A DNA stretch of 19,834 nt from an uncultured Butyricicoccus sp. (GCA_959018045.1 CAUEJN010000017.1:1-19834); one strand, 5' to 3'; positions 7,415 through 16,301 are shown, counted from the first letter of the stretch. Translations and numbers: made by a program. The notes: generated by a model from the letters alone, not told the origin.

Positions 7415-7717
7415 TCATCTGCCGTGAGCCCTGTTCCCCGTCCGTGTTGTGCTGTCTGCGCCTAATGTCTCTACTGTTCCATTGGTTTCGGGCACAGTTG
7501 CTTCCTGTACAGGCTGGTGGGCTTCCGTCTTTTCATCTGATACCAATTCTTCGACTGAAATGGTCTCTGGTGTCTGCTCAGTCTTTTCTGCTGGAAATAG
7601 ATCAGTCAGCGGCAGGCTTTCGACATTCTGCTGTACATCACCCAACGCATAAGCTGGTGTCGCCCCGAACAGCATTGCTGCTACTATAACGCTAGCAAGC
7701 AAACGTTTCTTTTTCAT
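7415..7717 (-). CDS. Signal-peptide fragment of the decayed surface protein
   Basis: The frame starts at an ATG with a GGAGGATG ribosome-binding site and encodes a classic Sec signal peptide: Met-Lys-Lys-Lys-Arg, a hydrophobic core, and Ala-Tyr-Ala as probable cleavage site near residue 25. A Glu/Thr/Pro-rich spacer follows to residue 100, where the frame stops because of the extra G at 7436-7439. This is the true 5' end of the decayed gene; if expressed, it would yield only a short secreted peptide without anchor. Confidence 0.75.
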   Translation of the reverse strand: MKKKRLLASVIVAAMLFGATPAYALGDVQQNVESLPLTDLFPAEKTEQTPETISVEELVSDEKTEAHQPVQEATVPETNGTVETLGADSTTRTGNRAHGR

Positions 7718-7727
7718 GCTTACGCAT

Positions 7728-7751
7728 CCTCCTTCTTGAAATTTTATCTAT
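7728..7751 (-). repeat. Leader copy upstream of the decayed SLH gene
   Basis: The 24 nt containing the ribosome-binding site match 22 of 24 positions with 14804-14827, upstream of the intact adhesin. The similarity indicates that the two surface genes share ancestry at their 5' ends as well as their 3' modules. No convincing promoter was found in 7752-7885; TTGAAA with TACATA at an 18-nt spacing is the best, weak candidate. Confidence 0.6.
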
Positions 7752-7889
7752 CTAAAATGCAGAGTTACAGTTATGTACTGTCTCTCAACATGAATTTTCA
7801 ATGGTCATTGCATCTAAAAAATTCAAATGCTCCCCTAATCTCACGTCATTTATTTTTCGAAAAAGTATACGGATCTGCTTAAAAGGCAA

Positions 7890-7916
7890 GGTGGCCGGCT
7901 GTATCAGCCGACCACC
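7890..7916 (-). terminator. Terminator of the giant adhesin gene
   Basis: A 12-bp GC-rich stem, GGTGGTCGGCTG with CAGCCGGCCACC in leftward RNA, closes on a 3-nt loop and is followed by TTGCCTTTT. It lies 54 nt past the stop at 7971, and separates the adhesin from the decayed paralogue. Confidence 0.75.
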
Positions 7917-7970
7917 TCTCAAACTGGAAATTATCGCGTATTGCGGCATAATTCCTTTTCTTATTGTGGT

Positions 7971-10595
7971 TTATGCACTGTGTGCATCCAACCAACCTTT
8001 TTCAATTGCAGCCCAGTCACGATTGGGCTGAAGTGCCGTCCAGATCTCGTACTCTGCATCCTCAAAGAGGTCGTAATCGTGCGAGTTGGTAGCCTCCTGG
8101 ATTGCCTCGTAGTACCAAGCACCTTCCGGATTGTCCGGCCACTTGATCATGCTGTCGAGCATGTGGTCTGCATCCGGCTTGCGCTGGAGCACATTGTTGA
8201 CCAGCGTGACAGCTTCGGCACGGGTAATCGCCTGATCTGGCAGGAAGATACCGCCTGGATAACCGTTGATCCATCCGGCCATCGCTGCATCGTTGATGTT
8301 CTCACGCGCCCAGTGGTTTGCAATGTCGGTGAACAGATCCTCTTCGACATCGTAGCCAGAGGACATGAAGCGCGATGCGATCGCCGCAAACTCAGCGCGG
8401 GTGATGTTGTTGTTCGGGCGGAACGTGCCATCCTCGTAACCCTGGATGATGCCCGCGTTGACCATGGTCGATACAGCATTGTTGTACCAGTCATTCGGCA
8501 GAACATCGGAGAAATTATTGGTCGTCATCCAGAACTGGTCACGCGCTTCGTCGGTCAGCAGGCGGAAGAAGATTGTTGCAACCTCTGCACGGGTGATGTT
8601 TGCGTTCGGACGAACGGTACCGTCCTCTGCGTAGCCGATGATGTACGCATAGTGATCTTCCGTGTTGAGCCACGGAGTCTCAGCCAGAGGTACTTCTTCG
8701 TCGATGATCTCTTCTTCGTCATCATCGTCATCATCGTCGCCATCGCCGGCATCCGGATGATGCGCTCCACCGCCGCCATTGTCATAGTCAGCTTCCCAAA
8801 CGAGCGCAAACGGCGAGAAGCTATCAACGGTAAAGGTGATACCGCCTGCAACGTGAGTTACGTTCAGATACTCCGGCGAATTTTCTTGGAGCTCTGTCTC
8901 CAGATTGTCATAGTTTCGATCCAGTCCGTCAAAATGGATTACCTGGAACTCAGTGTCCTCATCGGTTCCCTTCGGATAAGGCCAGAAAACGGTCATTGGC
9001 TTACTCGGCGTAATCCACACGTTGCCATTGCTGGTATCAACCAGATCGAGATACTTAAATCTAAACTCAAAGTCCTCATCGATATCGTTGTCCGACGACG
9101 CAATAATGGCCTTTTTCAGTGCAGACTGCGCGTCATCTACGATCTCATCAACCAGAAGCTTGACTTTATGTCCGTCAGCAACTTCCAGCTTACTGCCGTT
9201 GATGTAGTATTCCGTACCAGCATCCGCAATCGCGGTGATATTGGCTGCATTCTCCGGTACTGCATTCACAATATCAGTCTTGATTGCATTTACAATGCCG
9301 CGAACAGTCAGTTCGCCAGTTCTAGAATCCACTGCACATTCTGCCTGAACGTTACCAGTTTCCTTATTCGCATTAACGGTGATCTTTACCGTATTTTCAT
9401 TAACCCGACCAGGATAGATACTCATATCATATTTCTGATACAAGGTGTCCAGTTTGATATCAAATTCGTCATCGCGAATAACATTGCCCTGATCGTCCGT
9501 AAACTGTACTCGAACCGGATCCTGACCCTCAACAGTAGGTACGATACGATAGATATACTTACCATATGCCATACTCTCATGATCCGGCTGATTGTCATAA
9601 CGTTCGAGCTTCCAGCTTCTAGAATTGCCATCCGATGCCTTAGCAGTAATAGTAACATAACCGGAAAGATCCAGCGGACCGTTTCCGACATGACCCACCG
9701 CCGCCTTAAGCGCCTTATCCAGTGCCTCGGGCAGCGTTACATAGAAGCCAGGCTCAGGCAGACCGCTATCGGTCGGCGCTTCCGAACCATTAACAGCACC
9801 CATATAGCCGTCACCGCCTGTATAGATGGTGATGGCAGCAGGTGTGACCTGAATGCGACCAATGACAGTAGTTGTCGTGGTATCATCATCGAGCTTATCG
9901 TCTCCCATGTTAGCAGTCACCATATTGGTGATGGTGCCCGACTGGTTCGATTCATTCACGTCGGACTCCTGTACGGTGTAGCTGTAGGTGATGGTGACAG
10001 TCTGACCGGGCTCAATCTTTGCAATCGTGTAGTTGCCGCCCGTAAGGGTCTCTTCAGATGCCTGATCACCTACCACAACTGCTGTTACCTTTCCATTTTC
10101 CCACAGCGTATCGGTGACTACGACACCGCTCAGATCAACATTTCCCGTATTGGTTACGGTAACGGTGTAAGTCAGAACATCGTCAACAGCAACCATAGCG
10201 CCTTCGGTATAGGGCTCGTCGGTAACCTTGGTCAGTTGCTTGTTGATCGTCAAACCCGGATTAGTAACAGTCACAGAAGTCGTATCTTCAGGTTTTCCCT
10301 CAACTTCCGTTGCCTCTACAACCGCAGTATTAGTGATCGTCTTACCCTTATCTGCTTCTGCAACAGTGTAGGTATAGGTCAGCGCTACATCAGCACCTAC
10401 ATCCAAAGTACCAACGCTCCAAGTTGCCTTGTAGCTACCGTTTTCCTCCTGCGTCCAAATTACACCCTCGACAGAAGTAGTGGGAGCAGCGCTGCCACCC
10501 GTAAATGTGTCAGTTACTGTCACATTGTTTAGCTCTACATTTCCCGTATTGGTTACGGTAATAGTATAGGTCAGCGTCTCGCCGACAGAAGCCAT
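7971..10595 (-). CDS. Giant adhesin, C-terminal half: DUF11 repeats and SLH anchor
   Basis: This frame encodes 874 residues. Two DUF11-type repeats come first ('LTYTITVTNTGNVELNNV', 'LTYTVTVTNTGNVDLSGV'), then the 'AAITIYTGGDGYMG' beta module (about 245-600), a Gly4-Ala-His-His linker with a long Asp/Glu run (about 605-640), and three SLH domains with 'ITRAE' cores (about 640-830), which would anchor the protein to cell-wall polymer. The apparent start, Met-Ala-Ser-Val-Gly-Glu, lies inside the first DUF11 repeat and has no ribosome-binding site. The same frame runs upstream and meets the vWA half at the A run at 10611-10614, so both are one gene. Confidence 0.85.
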   Translation of the reverse strand: MASVGETLTYTITVTNTGNVELNNVTVTDTFTGGSAAPTTSVEGVIWTQEENGSYKATWSVGTLDVGADVALTYTYTVAEADKGKTITNTAVVEATEVEGKPEDTTSVTVTNPGLTINKQLTKVTDEPYTEGAMVAVDDVLTYTVTVTNTGNVDLSGVVVTDTLWENGKVTAVVVGDQASEETLTGGNYTIAKIEPGQTVTITYSYTVQESDVNESNQSGTITNMVTANMGDDKLDDDTTTTTVIGRIQVTPAAITIYTGGDGYMGAVNGSEAPTDSGLPEPGFYVTLPEALDKALKAAVGHVGNGPLDLSGYVTITAKASDGNSRSWKLERYDNQPDHESMAYGKYIYRIVPTVEGQDPVRVQFTDDQGNVIRDDEFDIKLDTLYQKYDMSIYPGRVNENTVKITVNANKETGNVQAECAVDSRTGELTVRGIVNAIKTDIVNAVPENAANITAIADAGTEYYINGSKLEVADGHKVKLLVDEIVDDAQSALKKAIIASSDNDIDEDFEFRFKYLDLVDTSNGNVWITPSKPMTVFWPYPKGTDEDTEFQVIHFDGLDRNYDNLETELQENSPEYLNVTHVAGGITFTVDSFSPFALVWEADYDNGGGGAHHPDAGDGDDDDDDDEEEIIDEEVPLAETPWLNTEDHYAYIIGYAEDGTVRPNANITRAEVATIFFRLLTDEARDQFWMTTNNFSDVLPNDWYNNAVSTMVNAGIIQGYEDGTFRPNNNITRAEFAAIASRFMSSGYDVEEDLFTDIANHWARENINDAAMAGWINGYPGGIFLPDQAITRAEAVTLVNNVLQRKPDADHMLDSMIKWPDNPEGAWYYEAIQEATNSHDYDLFEDAEYEIWTALQPNRDWAAIEKGWLDAHSA

Positions 10596-13500
10596 AGCGC
10601 CTTCGGTTGATTTTGCAGTACCTTTTCTATCGTCAATGCAGGATTGGCTTGCGTTGGGAAGGTGTAGGTATAAATTGCACCATCCATGGCATTGGTCTGT
10701 GCATCAATCGTTGGATTATCCCATGCTGCACCATCGGCGATGTAGCCAGTATCAGGCTTCATACCGGTGATGGGGAATACAGTTCCTGTGGTTGGATGTC
10801 CCAGTGTAGGTGGCAGGACAACTTCAACCCAAGTATTGCTATCCTTATCAAAGGTTTTGAGGGCAAAATATGCCTTCTTGTCCGTCGCATCAGAGCCATC
10901 CCAGGTGCCGTTCATAATCTTGTAGGTTACGGTTGCCTCATAGGCATCTGGGGTTTTATTCTTATTCGCATCCGGCAGGTATACTGCAGTAATTGTAATG
11001 TTGCTTGTCAGCGTACCAGACAGGTTAGCGAAATCTACTGTGAAGTGGTCGAACACATACTGCGTTCCATCCTTCGTGATGAGGAAAGGAATCGCACCTT
11101 CAGCATTGTCGCTTACATCGAAGGAATACTCAAAACCGTCATCCTTCGTATCAGTGTAGTCGGTTTTCAGCGCATTACCGGTTTTATCCTGATAGTGAAT
11201 GGTAATGGTATGCTGGTTCGGTGTAAATGTCCAGCTGCCAGTCAAAGTAACGGCCTTATCCGGCATCGTAAAGCTATCATTGTTAATCGTAGCATCACTT
11301 GTTGTCCAACCATTGAAAGTCCAGACACCGTTGATACCATTACGCGTCGTTTCTTCGGTGGTCAACGCAGCTGCAACCGCAACTGGGTCACCTTCATAAT
11401 ACTCCACCTCTGCCGGAAGATCGGTAGATGTCGCAGGCTTATTATTATCGATCACCTCATAAGTGACAGGATACTGTGGATCACTGTAAGTCAGCGTCCA
11501 AGTACCGGACACGGTAACATGATTCGCCGGCATGGTATCGCCTGCGCCCAATTCCGGAGTTACGGTCCAACCACTAAAGGTATAGGTATCGTGACCGATT
11601 TTGTGAGTCGTTCCTCTGGTATATTGCGTGTCCAAAGTGACTGGCGTTCCATACGCGTAGCTGCTACCAGCCGGCAACTGAATACCTGCATTCTCCGGCA
11701 AACCAGACCACTGATAGATCAGGTTATACTGCTTTGCGGTGCTGGTAGCATAAAACTTGATGATGTTATCATCTTCATCATTTCCTGCATTGTCCGAAAC
11801 TTCGTTGATTGCAGTAAATCCAATATTTTCAGCGTATTTGGAAGTGGTATTCGCGGCACTGCCCAGATACCAACCATCAGCCGTATGACCGGTGACACTG
11901 GGAAGTATCGGAAGCGTGATGGAAGTATTGTACGTCTGTCCATCTGTCCAAACCACCGCCCCGCTGGCAGTATGGTTCGGATCAGCGCTATCATACTCCG
12001 GCGCCTCGCCTTGCGCAATTTTCGCCTTAGTGACGAAATAGACGTTTGAATCATTGTACGGTGCAGTCGTTAATTTGTCGGTATTCTGATAATACTCTAC
12101 ATGATACGGGGTATAGAAGTACACCTTGACTGTGCTGCCACCTTGAACATTGTCCAAAGTATACACACCCTCTTTTTCTCCAATACCATCGCCACCGCTA
12201 CTTCCAACCATCAGTGTAGCTTCGATCGCCTGCAGGATCAGATCAGAGTTTTTCGATGTAATCTGGAAGTCCGCGCAATTATACTGCTCATACTTGTAGT
12301 TGATTTTGATGGAGTTACCATCGGCTGTACCGCTCAAGTCTGTAGTACCATTATTAGCTACAGTAATATACTCATCAGCATTGACTTGCTCGTCATCCCG
12401 ATAGACCTGAACCGTAATGGGAGTTCCGTTTTGAAGCGGCTTCTTTTTCGCGTAAACATGAACGATGGTGACATCCTCGGCTACTGCTGGAATCGAAGTT
12501 TTATCTATATGAGTTTTCGTAGGATCGTCTTTCCGATAGGAGTACTGATAATAAATTGTTTGGTTCTGATATTGTTTCTCCTTATCCGGCGCAGTCCATT
12601 TAAACTCTGTTACATCGGTTGATTTAGGCGCTTTATCTCCAATACCCCAGCTGAGATACTGAATATCACCCCGTTCAGTTTGAATTGTATTACCACCCGA
12701 TGTTCCATCATCCAACCAAAATTCTTGGTTCAGTTGGCCAGCAGTATAAAAACCATGAGGCACGGGGAAGTTCTGAACATAATATTTCTGCGCTTCACCT
12801 TCCTCCCAGTAATACTTTAGCTGTGCCTCACCGTTCAACGGAAGTGTCTTCCCTTCCTCACCGGTAACTTCAACTTCAGTCGGCTGTACAGTATACTGAA
12901 TCTTCACTTTGACAGGATCCGTGAGTATATCATCGTTCGGATTCCATGTAATTGTATCATTGCTGCTAACACCGTATTTTCCAGCATTATTATCTTGAAC
13001 CGTTACATTTCCGACCAGCTTAACATTCGGACCCATTGGATCGGTAATCATTGCGCTCAGTGTATTAGCGATGTTGTCAAAAGCAGCAGAAAGCTCATCT
13101 GCATCATCAGCTTCATACGAGCCATTCAGATATTCTCGAAGATGATTCCAAGTGTTACTTTCTCTTCCGCGGGTAAAACATTTAACACCATAAAGGGAAA
13201 TAGAGTGATTGATAATCGATTGCGCGATGGCAATATCCGTATCAGATTTTTCGGATCCATCACCTGTTTCACTCCAACCGTCACTATCAGTAAGCAAAAT
13301 AATTGCCTTTTGATTTGGTGAAGCACTAAGAGCATTTCTGTCGGTTGCTGCTTTTATCAGGCCTGATTCTATATTGGTTCCCCAACAGGAAATATTCCGT
13401 CTAAAGTCAATATCTTCAATCGCATCTGTAAATGTACTCTTAAGAGTCTGTCCTGTCAATGTGGTCAAGTCAGTTGTGACTTTGGCCTCTTTACCAAACT

Positions 13501-14794
13501 TTGTAATCGATACATCGACATTTAATCCGCGCTCTACCAAATTCTCAAGCAATGCAGTCATTGCTGTTCTTACATTAGCAAAGCGTTCTTTTGTCATAGA
13601 ATACGAAACATCTACTACAAGAGCAAGCTCCAACTTTTCCGGTTCCATAGAACCCTTAAGCTCCGCTGTTAAAGTAACATCCCAGGTTCCGGCTGTTTTA
13701 CCTAGAACAGCAGTTTTATCCAAATCAGCAGCTGTACTCACATCGGGCTCTTGTGGTTCCGGGCTACCTCCTGGAATATTCCAGTTTTGAGCTCGAGGCT
13801 GTCTCCACGATCCCAGCATAGACATTCCAAAATCGACGAGTAAAGCAACCTCTTCTCCTTCAAAGATGAACCAGTCATTTTCCCAATCCACCGTCAGAGT
13901 AAGCGCACTGTCTGCCTCAAATGCATAAGCGGTTCCATTCACCTCAATTGCTGCATTTCCCTGATTCCCCAGCAGCTCTGCCAGCTCCTGTGCATCCAAC
14001 GTCTCCTTCAGCGAAATACCCATTTCTTCCAGCATGGAAGGGGTAAATTCGGTGTAGGATTCGGTGTCCTCTACAACGGTAAAATCCGCAAACGGATCTT
14101 CTTCCGTCTCTGCCTCCGCTTCATACGTCAGCGTCATCTTAGAGACCTCGGTCTCATTGACCGTCAGCGTTGCTCCCAGAACCTGGCCCTCCGCGCTGGT
14201 CTCAGTCGAAACTGCAGCGGGGTCTACGCCCTGCTTCTGCGCTTGCTCCTCAGCCTCAGCTTCGGTCGTAAAGATCTCCTTCTCGGTCACGGTCAGCGAA
14301 ACATCCGACTGTACCTCAGGCTCTGCCGGAGGTCCGGTTGTCTGCGGGTTTTCGGTCGGAGTATTGTTTGCCGCAGGTTCACTCGGCACAGTGACAGGCT
14401 CCCCTGCATCTGACTCAACCGAAGGCTGTGCGTCAGGCTCTGCCGGAGCTGCATCTGCGTTGTCCTCTTCTGCGAAGGTCAGCGTATAGGACGTCGTATC
14501 ATCCAGCTCTGCCAGTACAACTTGCTGATCGTCAAAAGCGATAGCCGTCAACTGACCAGTCACGTCATCACGAACATCGCTTGCAATCGCTTCAATTGCA
14601 GTCAGATCCTCCAATGCAATTGCGTTGTTTTCATCCAGCTGATCCTGAACCGCATGATATAGCTCATCCACTGATAATTCCTTCGTCCATGTAGTTGCTT
14701 CGCCAGCATCATCTACCGCGAACGCCTGCATCGGCATGAGTGTTACGAGCATCGCGCACATAACAAACGACGATATCAATCGTTTCAATCGCAT
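10571..14794 (-). CDS. Giant adhesin, N-terminal half: signal peptide, vWA and SHIRT-like repeats
   Basis: The 1407-residue frame starts at an ATG with GGAGGG 8 nt upstream. A Sec signal peptide (residues 1-26, Ala-Phe-Ala) is followed by an acidic Pro/Thr/Glu-rich region. A von Willebrand A domain (about 388-582) has a full MIDAS: Asp395-x-Ser397-x-Ser399, Thr473 and Asp503, so metal-dependent ligand binding is likely. Further beta domains follow, including two SHIRT/InlB-like ones ending in 'TFSGW' and 'TFNGW', and a MucBP-like 'HTITIHYQDKTGN' repeat. The last residues after 'LTIEKVLQ' are out of frame: restoring one A at 10611-10614 gives Gln-Lys-Ser-Thr-Glu-Gly-Ala-Met-Ala and continues into the DUF11/SLH half, for about 2273 residues. 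It lies 29 nt behind the zinc-ribbon-repeat gene, probably in one operon. Confidence 0.88.
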   Translation of the reverse strand: MRLKRLISSFVMCAMLVTLMPMQAFAVDDAGEATTWTKELSVDELYHAVQDQLDENNAIALEDLTAIEAIASDVRDDVTGQLTAIAFDDQQVVLAELDDTTSYTLTFAEEDNADAAPAEPDAQPSVESDAGEPVTVPSEPAANNTPTENPQTTGPPAEPEVQSDVSLTVTEKEIFTTEAEAEEQAQKQGVDPAAVSTETSAEGQVLGATLTVNETEVSKMTLTYEAEAETEEDPFADFTVVEDTESYTEFTPSMLEEMGISLKETLDAQELAELLGNQGNAAIEVNGTAYAFEADSALTLTVDWENDWFIFEGEEVALLVDFGMSMLGSWRQPRAQNWNIPGGSPEPQEPDVSTAADLDKTAVLGKTAGTWDVTLTAELKGSMEPEKLELALVVDVSYSMTKERFANVRTAMTALLENLVERGLNVDVSITKFGKEAKVTTDLTTLTGQTLKSTFTDAIEDIDFRRNISCWGTNIESGLIKAATDRNALSASPNQKAIILLTDSDGWSETGDGSEKSDTDIAIAQSIINHSISLYGVKCFTRGRESNTWNHLREYLNGSYEADDADELSAAFDNIANTLSAMITDPMGPNVKLVGNVTVQDNNAGKYGVSSNDTITWNPNDDILTDPVKVKIQYTVQPTEVEVTGEEGKTLPLNGEAQLKYYWEEGEAQKYYVQNFPVPHGFYTAGQLNQEFWLDDGTSGGNTIQTERGDIQYLSWGIGDKAPKSTDVTEFKWTAPDKEKQYQNQTIYYQYSYRKDDPTKTHIDKTSIPAVAEDVTIVHVYAKKKPLQNGTPITVQVYRDDEQVNADEYITVANNGTTDLSGTADGNSIKINYKYEQYNCADFQITSKNSDLILQAIEATLMVGSSGGDGIGEKEGVYTLDNVQGGSTVKVYFYTPYHVEYYQNTDKLTTAPYNDSNVYFVTKAKIAQGEAPEYDSADPNHTASGAVVWTDGQTYNTSITLPILPSVTGHTADGWYLGSAANTTSKYAENIGFTAINEVSDNAGNDEDDNIIKFYATSTAKQYNLIYQWSGLPENAGIQLPAGSSYAYGTPVTLDTQYTRGTTHKIGHDTYTFSGWTVTPELGAGDTMPANHVTVSGTWTLTYSDPQYPVTYEVIDNNKPATSTDLPAEVEYYEGDPVAVAAALTTEETTRNGINGVWTFNGWTTSDATINNDSFTMPDKAVTLTGSWTFTPNQHTITIHYQDKTGNALKTDYTDTKDDGFEYSFDVSDNAEGAIPFLITKDGTQYVFDHFTVDFANLSGTLTSNITITAVYLPDANKNKTPDAYEATVTYKIMNGTWDGSDATDKKAYFALKTFDKDSNTWVEVVLPPTLGHPTTGTVFPITGMKPDTGYIADGAAWDNPTIDAQTNAMDGAIYTYTFPTQANPALTIEKVLQNQPKALWLLSARR

Positions 14795-14803
14795 AATTAT
14801 TGC

Positions 14804-14827
14804 CCTCCTTCTTAAAATTTCATCTAT
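14804..14827 (-). repeat. Leader copy upstream of the adhesin
   Basis: This is the partner of the copy at 7728-7751 (22 of 24 identical). It spans the adhesin ribosome-binding site and the stop codon of the zinc-ribbon-repeat gene, so the upstream gene's end is built into the duplicated leader. Confidence 0.6.
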
Positions 14828-15999
14828 TCAAAACGTGAAGCAGCCGTGGCAAGTTGCCGCTCCCCGATCATTTTCCGATATCTGATCTGCTTACTCTGCT
14901 TGACGCGTCCGGCACACACTGGACAGCCGCACTTCCTGGAACCCGTACGCGAATAAACGATCGCTTTCCAGACATGCCCTTCCGGGCACTGCCACCAAAC
15001 CCGCTTTTTACTGCCGTAAGTGACTGCATCCGGTGTAAGCGAACCGTTAAGCGCCGGATGCCACTGTGCCGCAATCGCAGGCTCACAGGTCTGCAAATCA
15101 TTAAACCCTGCCAGCACCATATGCCCAGAACAATATGGACAGCCGGTCATATTATGCGTACGCGCAGCAACCGACGTTTTCCATTCATGCCCTAAAGCAC
15201 AAACCCACCAGACGCGCAGATTACTGTATGCCGAGACCTGCTGCGCAGTGAGCGGTGCATTTTTCGCGGCATCCCACTCCTGTGCGACCTGCGGAAACTG
15301 ACTGGCCAGATCATTTTCTCCCGAAATGACGATCTTTCCCGCACAGACCGGACAGCCTGCACCGCTGTGCGCCCGGGAAACGATGGACGCCTGCCAGCTG
15401 TGAGCGCGCTCACACAGCCACCAAACCTTTCGATGGGAACCCGCAACAACATCCCGCGGTGTGAGTGAATGATTCCGTTTATAATCCCACTGTCTCGCAA
15501 GCTCGGGGTGTGTCATCGCCAGACTGTTCTCTTCTGCCATAAGCGTTCGATTGGTACACACCGGGCAGCCTGCACCTTGTAGTGCACGAGACTTAATAAC
15601 AGCTTGCCAGCTATGGCCGCGCGCACATTTCCACCAGACCTTACGCGCACTGCCAGGCAGCAGCTGGTCGGGCTGTAAATCGCCATTTTTTGCAAAATCC
15701 CACTCTTTCATGAGCTTGGGATACAGTGTTGCGAGATCAGTTTCTCCCGGCCATGCACGCTGACGGGAACAGTATGGGCAGCCGCTGTGGTTTGCTGTTC
15801 GGGTTGTTACAGCTGCCTGCCAGCTATGTCCCTTGTCACAGTTCCACCACACAACTTGCTTGCTGCCATAGCTGATAGTCTTGGATGTCTGTGGCAGGTT
15901 TCTTTTCTCATCCCACTGGGTCAATAAAACTCGATTGTCTGTTCGCAGACAAAAATCCAAAAAAGTTTCGCGCAACGACCAAACCTTCTCTCTATTCAT
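14824..15999 (-). CDS. Five-repeat zinc-ribbon (DUF4379-type) protein
   Basis: The 391-residue protein consists of five tandem repeats of about 68 residues with the pattern Val-Trp-Trp-x-Cys-x-x-Gly-His-x-Trp, about 12 residues with a conserved Arg, then Gly-Cys-Pro-x-Cys. Each repeat ends in an 'LA...P.....WD..KN..L' helix. This is the probable zinc-ribbon family DUF4379; each repeat should bind one zinc through two Cys pairs. The third repeat has Ala for the Gly before His. There is no signal peptide or membrane segment, so it should be cytoplasmic; the function of the family is not known. The ATG at 15999 (GGAAAG upstream) is preferred over a TTG at 16056, which lies inside the inverted repeat. 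It is 29 nt upstream of the adhesin start and downstream of the invertible promoter. Confidence 0.85.
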   Translation of the reverse strand: MNREKVWSLRETFLDFCLRTDNRVLLTQWDEKRNLPQTSKTISYGSKQVVWWNCDKGHSWQAAVTTRTANHSGCPYCSRQRAWPGETDLATLYPKLMKEWDFAKNGDLQPDQLLPGSARKVWWKCARGHSWQAVIKSRALQGAGCPVCTNRTLMAEENSLAMTHPELARQWDYKRNHSLTPRDVVAGSHRKVWWLCERAHSWQASIVSRAHSGAGCPVCAGKIVISGENDLASQFPQVAQEWDAAKNAPLTAQQVSAYSNLRVWWVCALGHEWKTSVAARTHNMTGCPYCSGHMVLAGFNDLQTCEPAIAAQWHPALNGSLTPDAVTYGSKKRVWWQCPEGHVWKAIVYSRTGSRKCGCPVCAGRVKQSKQIRYRKMIGERQLATAASRFE

Positions 16000-16050
16000 G
16001 TGACTTTCCGAACCTGTCTTGTGAGTCGGTTGAGGTGATTGTGACAGGTG

Positions 16051-16071
16051 AGACAAAATCTATATTTTGTC
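16051..16071. repeat. Left inverted repeat of the putative invertible switch
   Basis: This 21-bp site has arms GACAAAA and TTTTGTC around an asymmetric TCTATA centre, the form of a tyrosine-recombinase site. It is identical, in reverse orientation, to 16302-16322. The match stops at the flanks, which fits a recombination site and not a longer duplication. Confidence 0.85.
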
Positions 16072-16116
16072 TCTAAAACTACATATCATCACACAGTTTT
16101 CTTGATTATCAAGTAT

Positions 16117-16145
16117 ATAGTATCACGATTTTGTTCTAAATTCAA
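16117..16145 (-). promoter_or_regulatory. Leftward promoter inside the invertible segment
   Basis: TTGAAT (16145-16140), a 17-nt spacer ending in TGA, and TACTAT (16122-16117) make a strong sigma-A type promoter with an extended -10. It points at the zinc-ribbon-repeat gene (start 15999) and the adhesin behind it. Transcription would pass through the left repeat, which can fold into a hairpin in the leader. In this orientation the operon should be ON. Confidence 0.7.
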
Positions 16146-16170
16146 GCCGAAGATTGATTCTGAATATACC

Positions 16171-16209
16171 GAAAAAGGCCAATCAAAGGTTACTTTTTTT
16201 GATTGACCT
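16171..16209 (-). terminator. Leftward terminator inside the invertible segment
   Basis: In leftward RNA, AGGTCAATCAAA pairs with TTTGATTGGCCT (one G-U) and is followed by TTTTTC. It lies upstream of the leftward promoter and should stop read-through from the recombinase gene into the adhesin operon. Confidence 0.7.
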
Positions 16210-16218
16210 GTCTATCAT

Positions 16219-16257
16219 GCCTTCTTATACGTATCCGTACGTGTGGAAGGCTTTTTT
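16219..16257 (+). terminator. Rightward terminator inside the invertible segment
   Basis: GCCTTC (16219-16224) pairs with GAAGGC (16246-16251), with an inner ACGTA/TACGT stem, and six T follow. After inversion it would face left, directly upstream of the zinc-ribbon-repeat gene. Confidence 0.7.
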
Positions 16258-16301
16258 ATTTGAAAAATTCCATTTGTTGTATAAAACAATAAGTAACCAA
16301 G

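Larger units (their letters stand above)
3813..7717 (-). pseudogene. Decayed SLH-anchored leucine-rich-repeat surface protein
   Basis: Four consecutive frames on one strand reconstruct one gene of about 1300 codons: signal peptide, BspA-type leucine-rich segment, a beta module shared with the adhesin upstream, two InlB-like repeats and three SLH domains. Three lesions break it. One extra G in a GGGG run at 7436-7439 ends the first frame; removing it gives Thr-Gly-Thr-Gly-Leu-Thr-Ala-Asp-Asp and joins the second. One extra A in an AAAA run at 6922-6925 ends the second; removing it gives Gly-Asn-Asn-Ala-Ser-Gly-Tyr-Asp and joins the third. An in-frame TAA at 5808-5810 interrupts the third, which stays open in the same frame to 3813. 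The intact homologue is the module at the 3' end of the adhesin gene. Sequencing error is the main alternative for the indels, less so for the stop. Confidence 0.85.

Noticed and set aside
7941..10532. An 863-codon rightward open frame
   Set aside because: It lies entirely antisense to the DUF11/SLH half of the adhesin, which has recognisable domains; the rightward translation is Ile/Arg/Val-rich without any domain or ribosome-binding site, and is a shadow of codon bias.
10607..12049. A 480-codon rightward open frame
   Set aside because: Antisense to the vWA half of the adhesin, with no domain and an Ile/Arg/Cys composition typical of shadow frames.
16000..16056. TTG start at 16056 for the zinc-ribbon-repeat protein
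   Set aside because: It lies within the left inverted repeat, has no ribosome-binding site, and the added residues show no repeat or conserved pattern; the ATG at 15999 is better.
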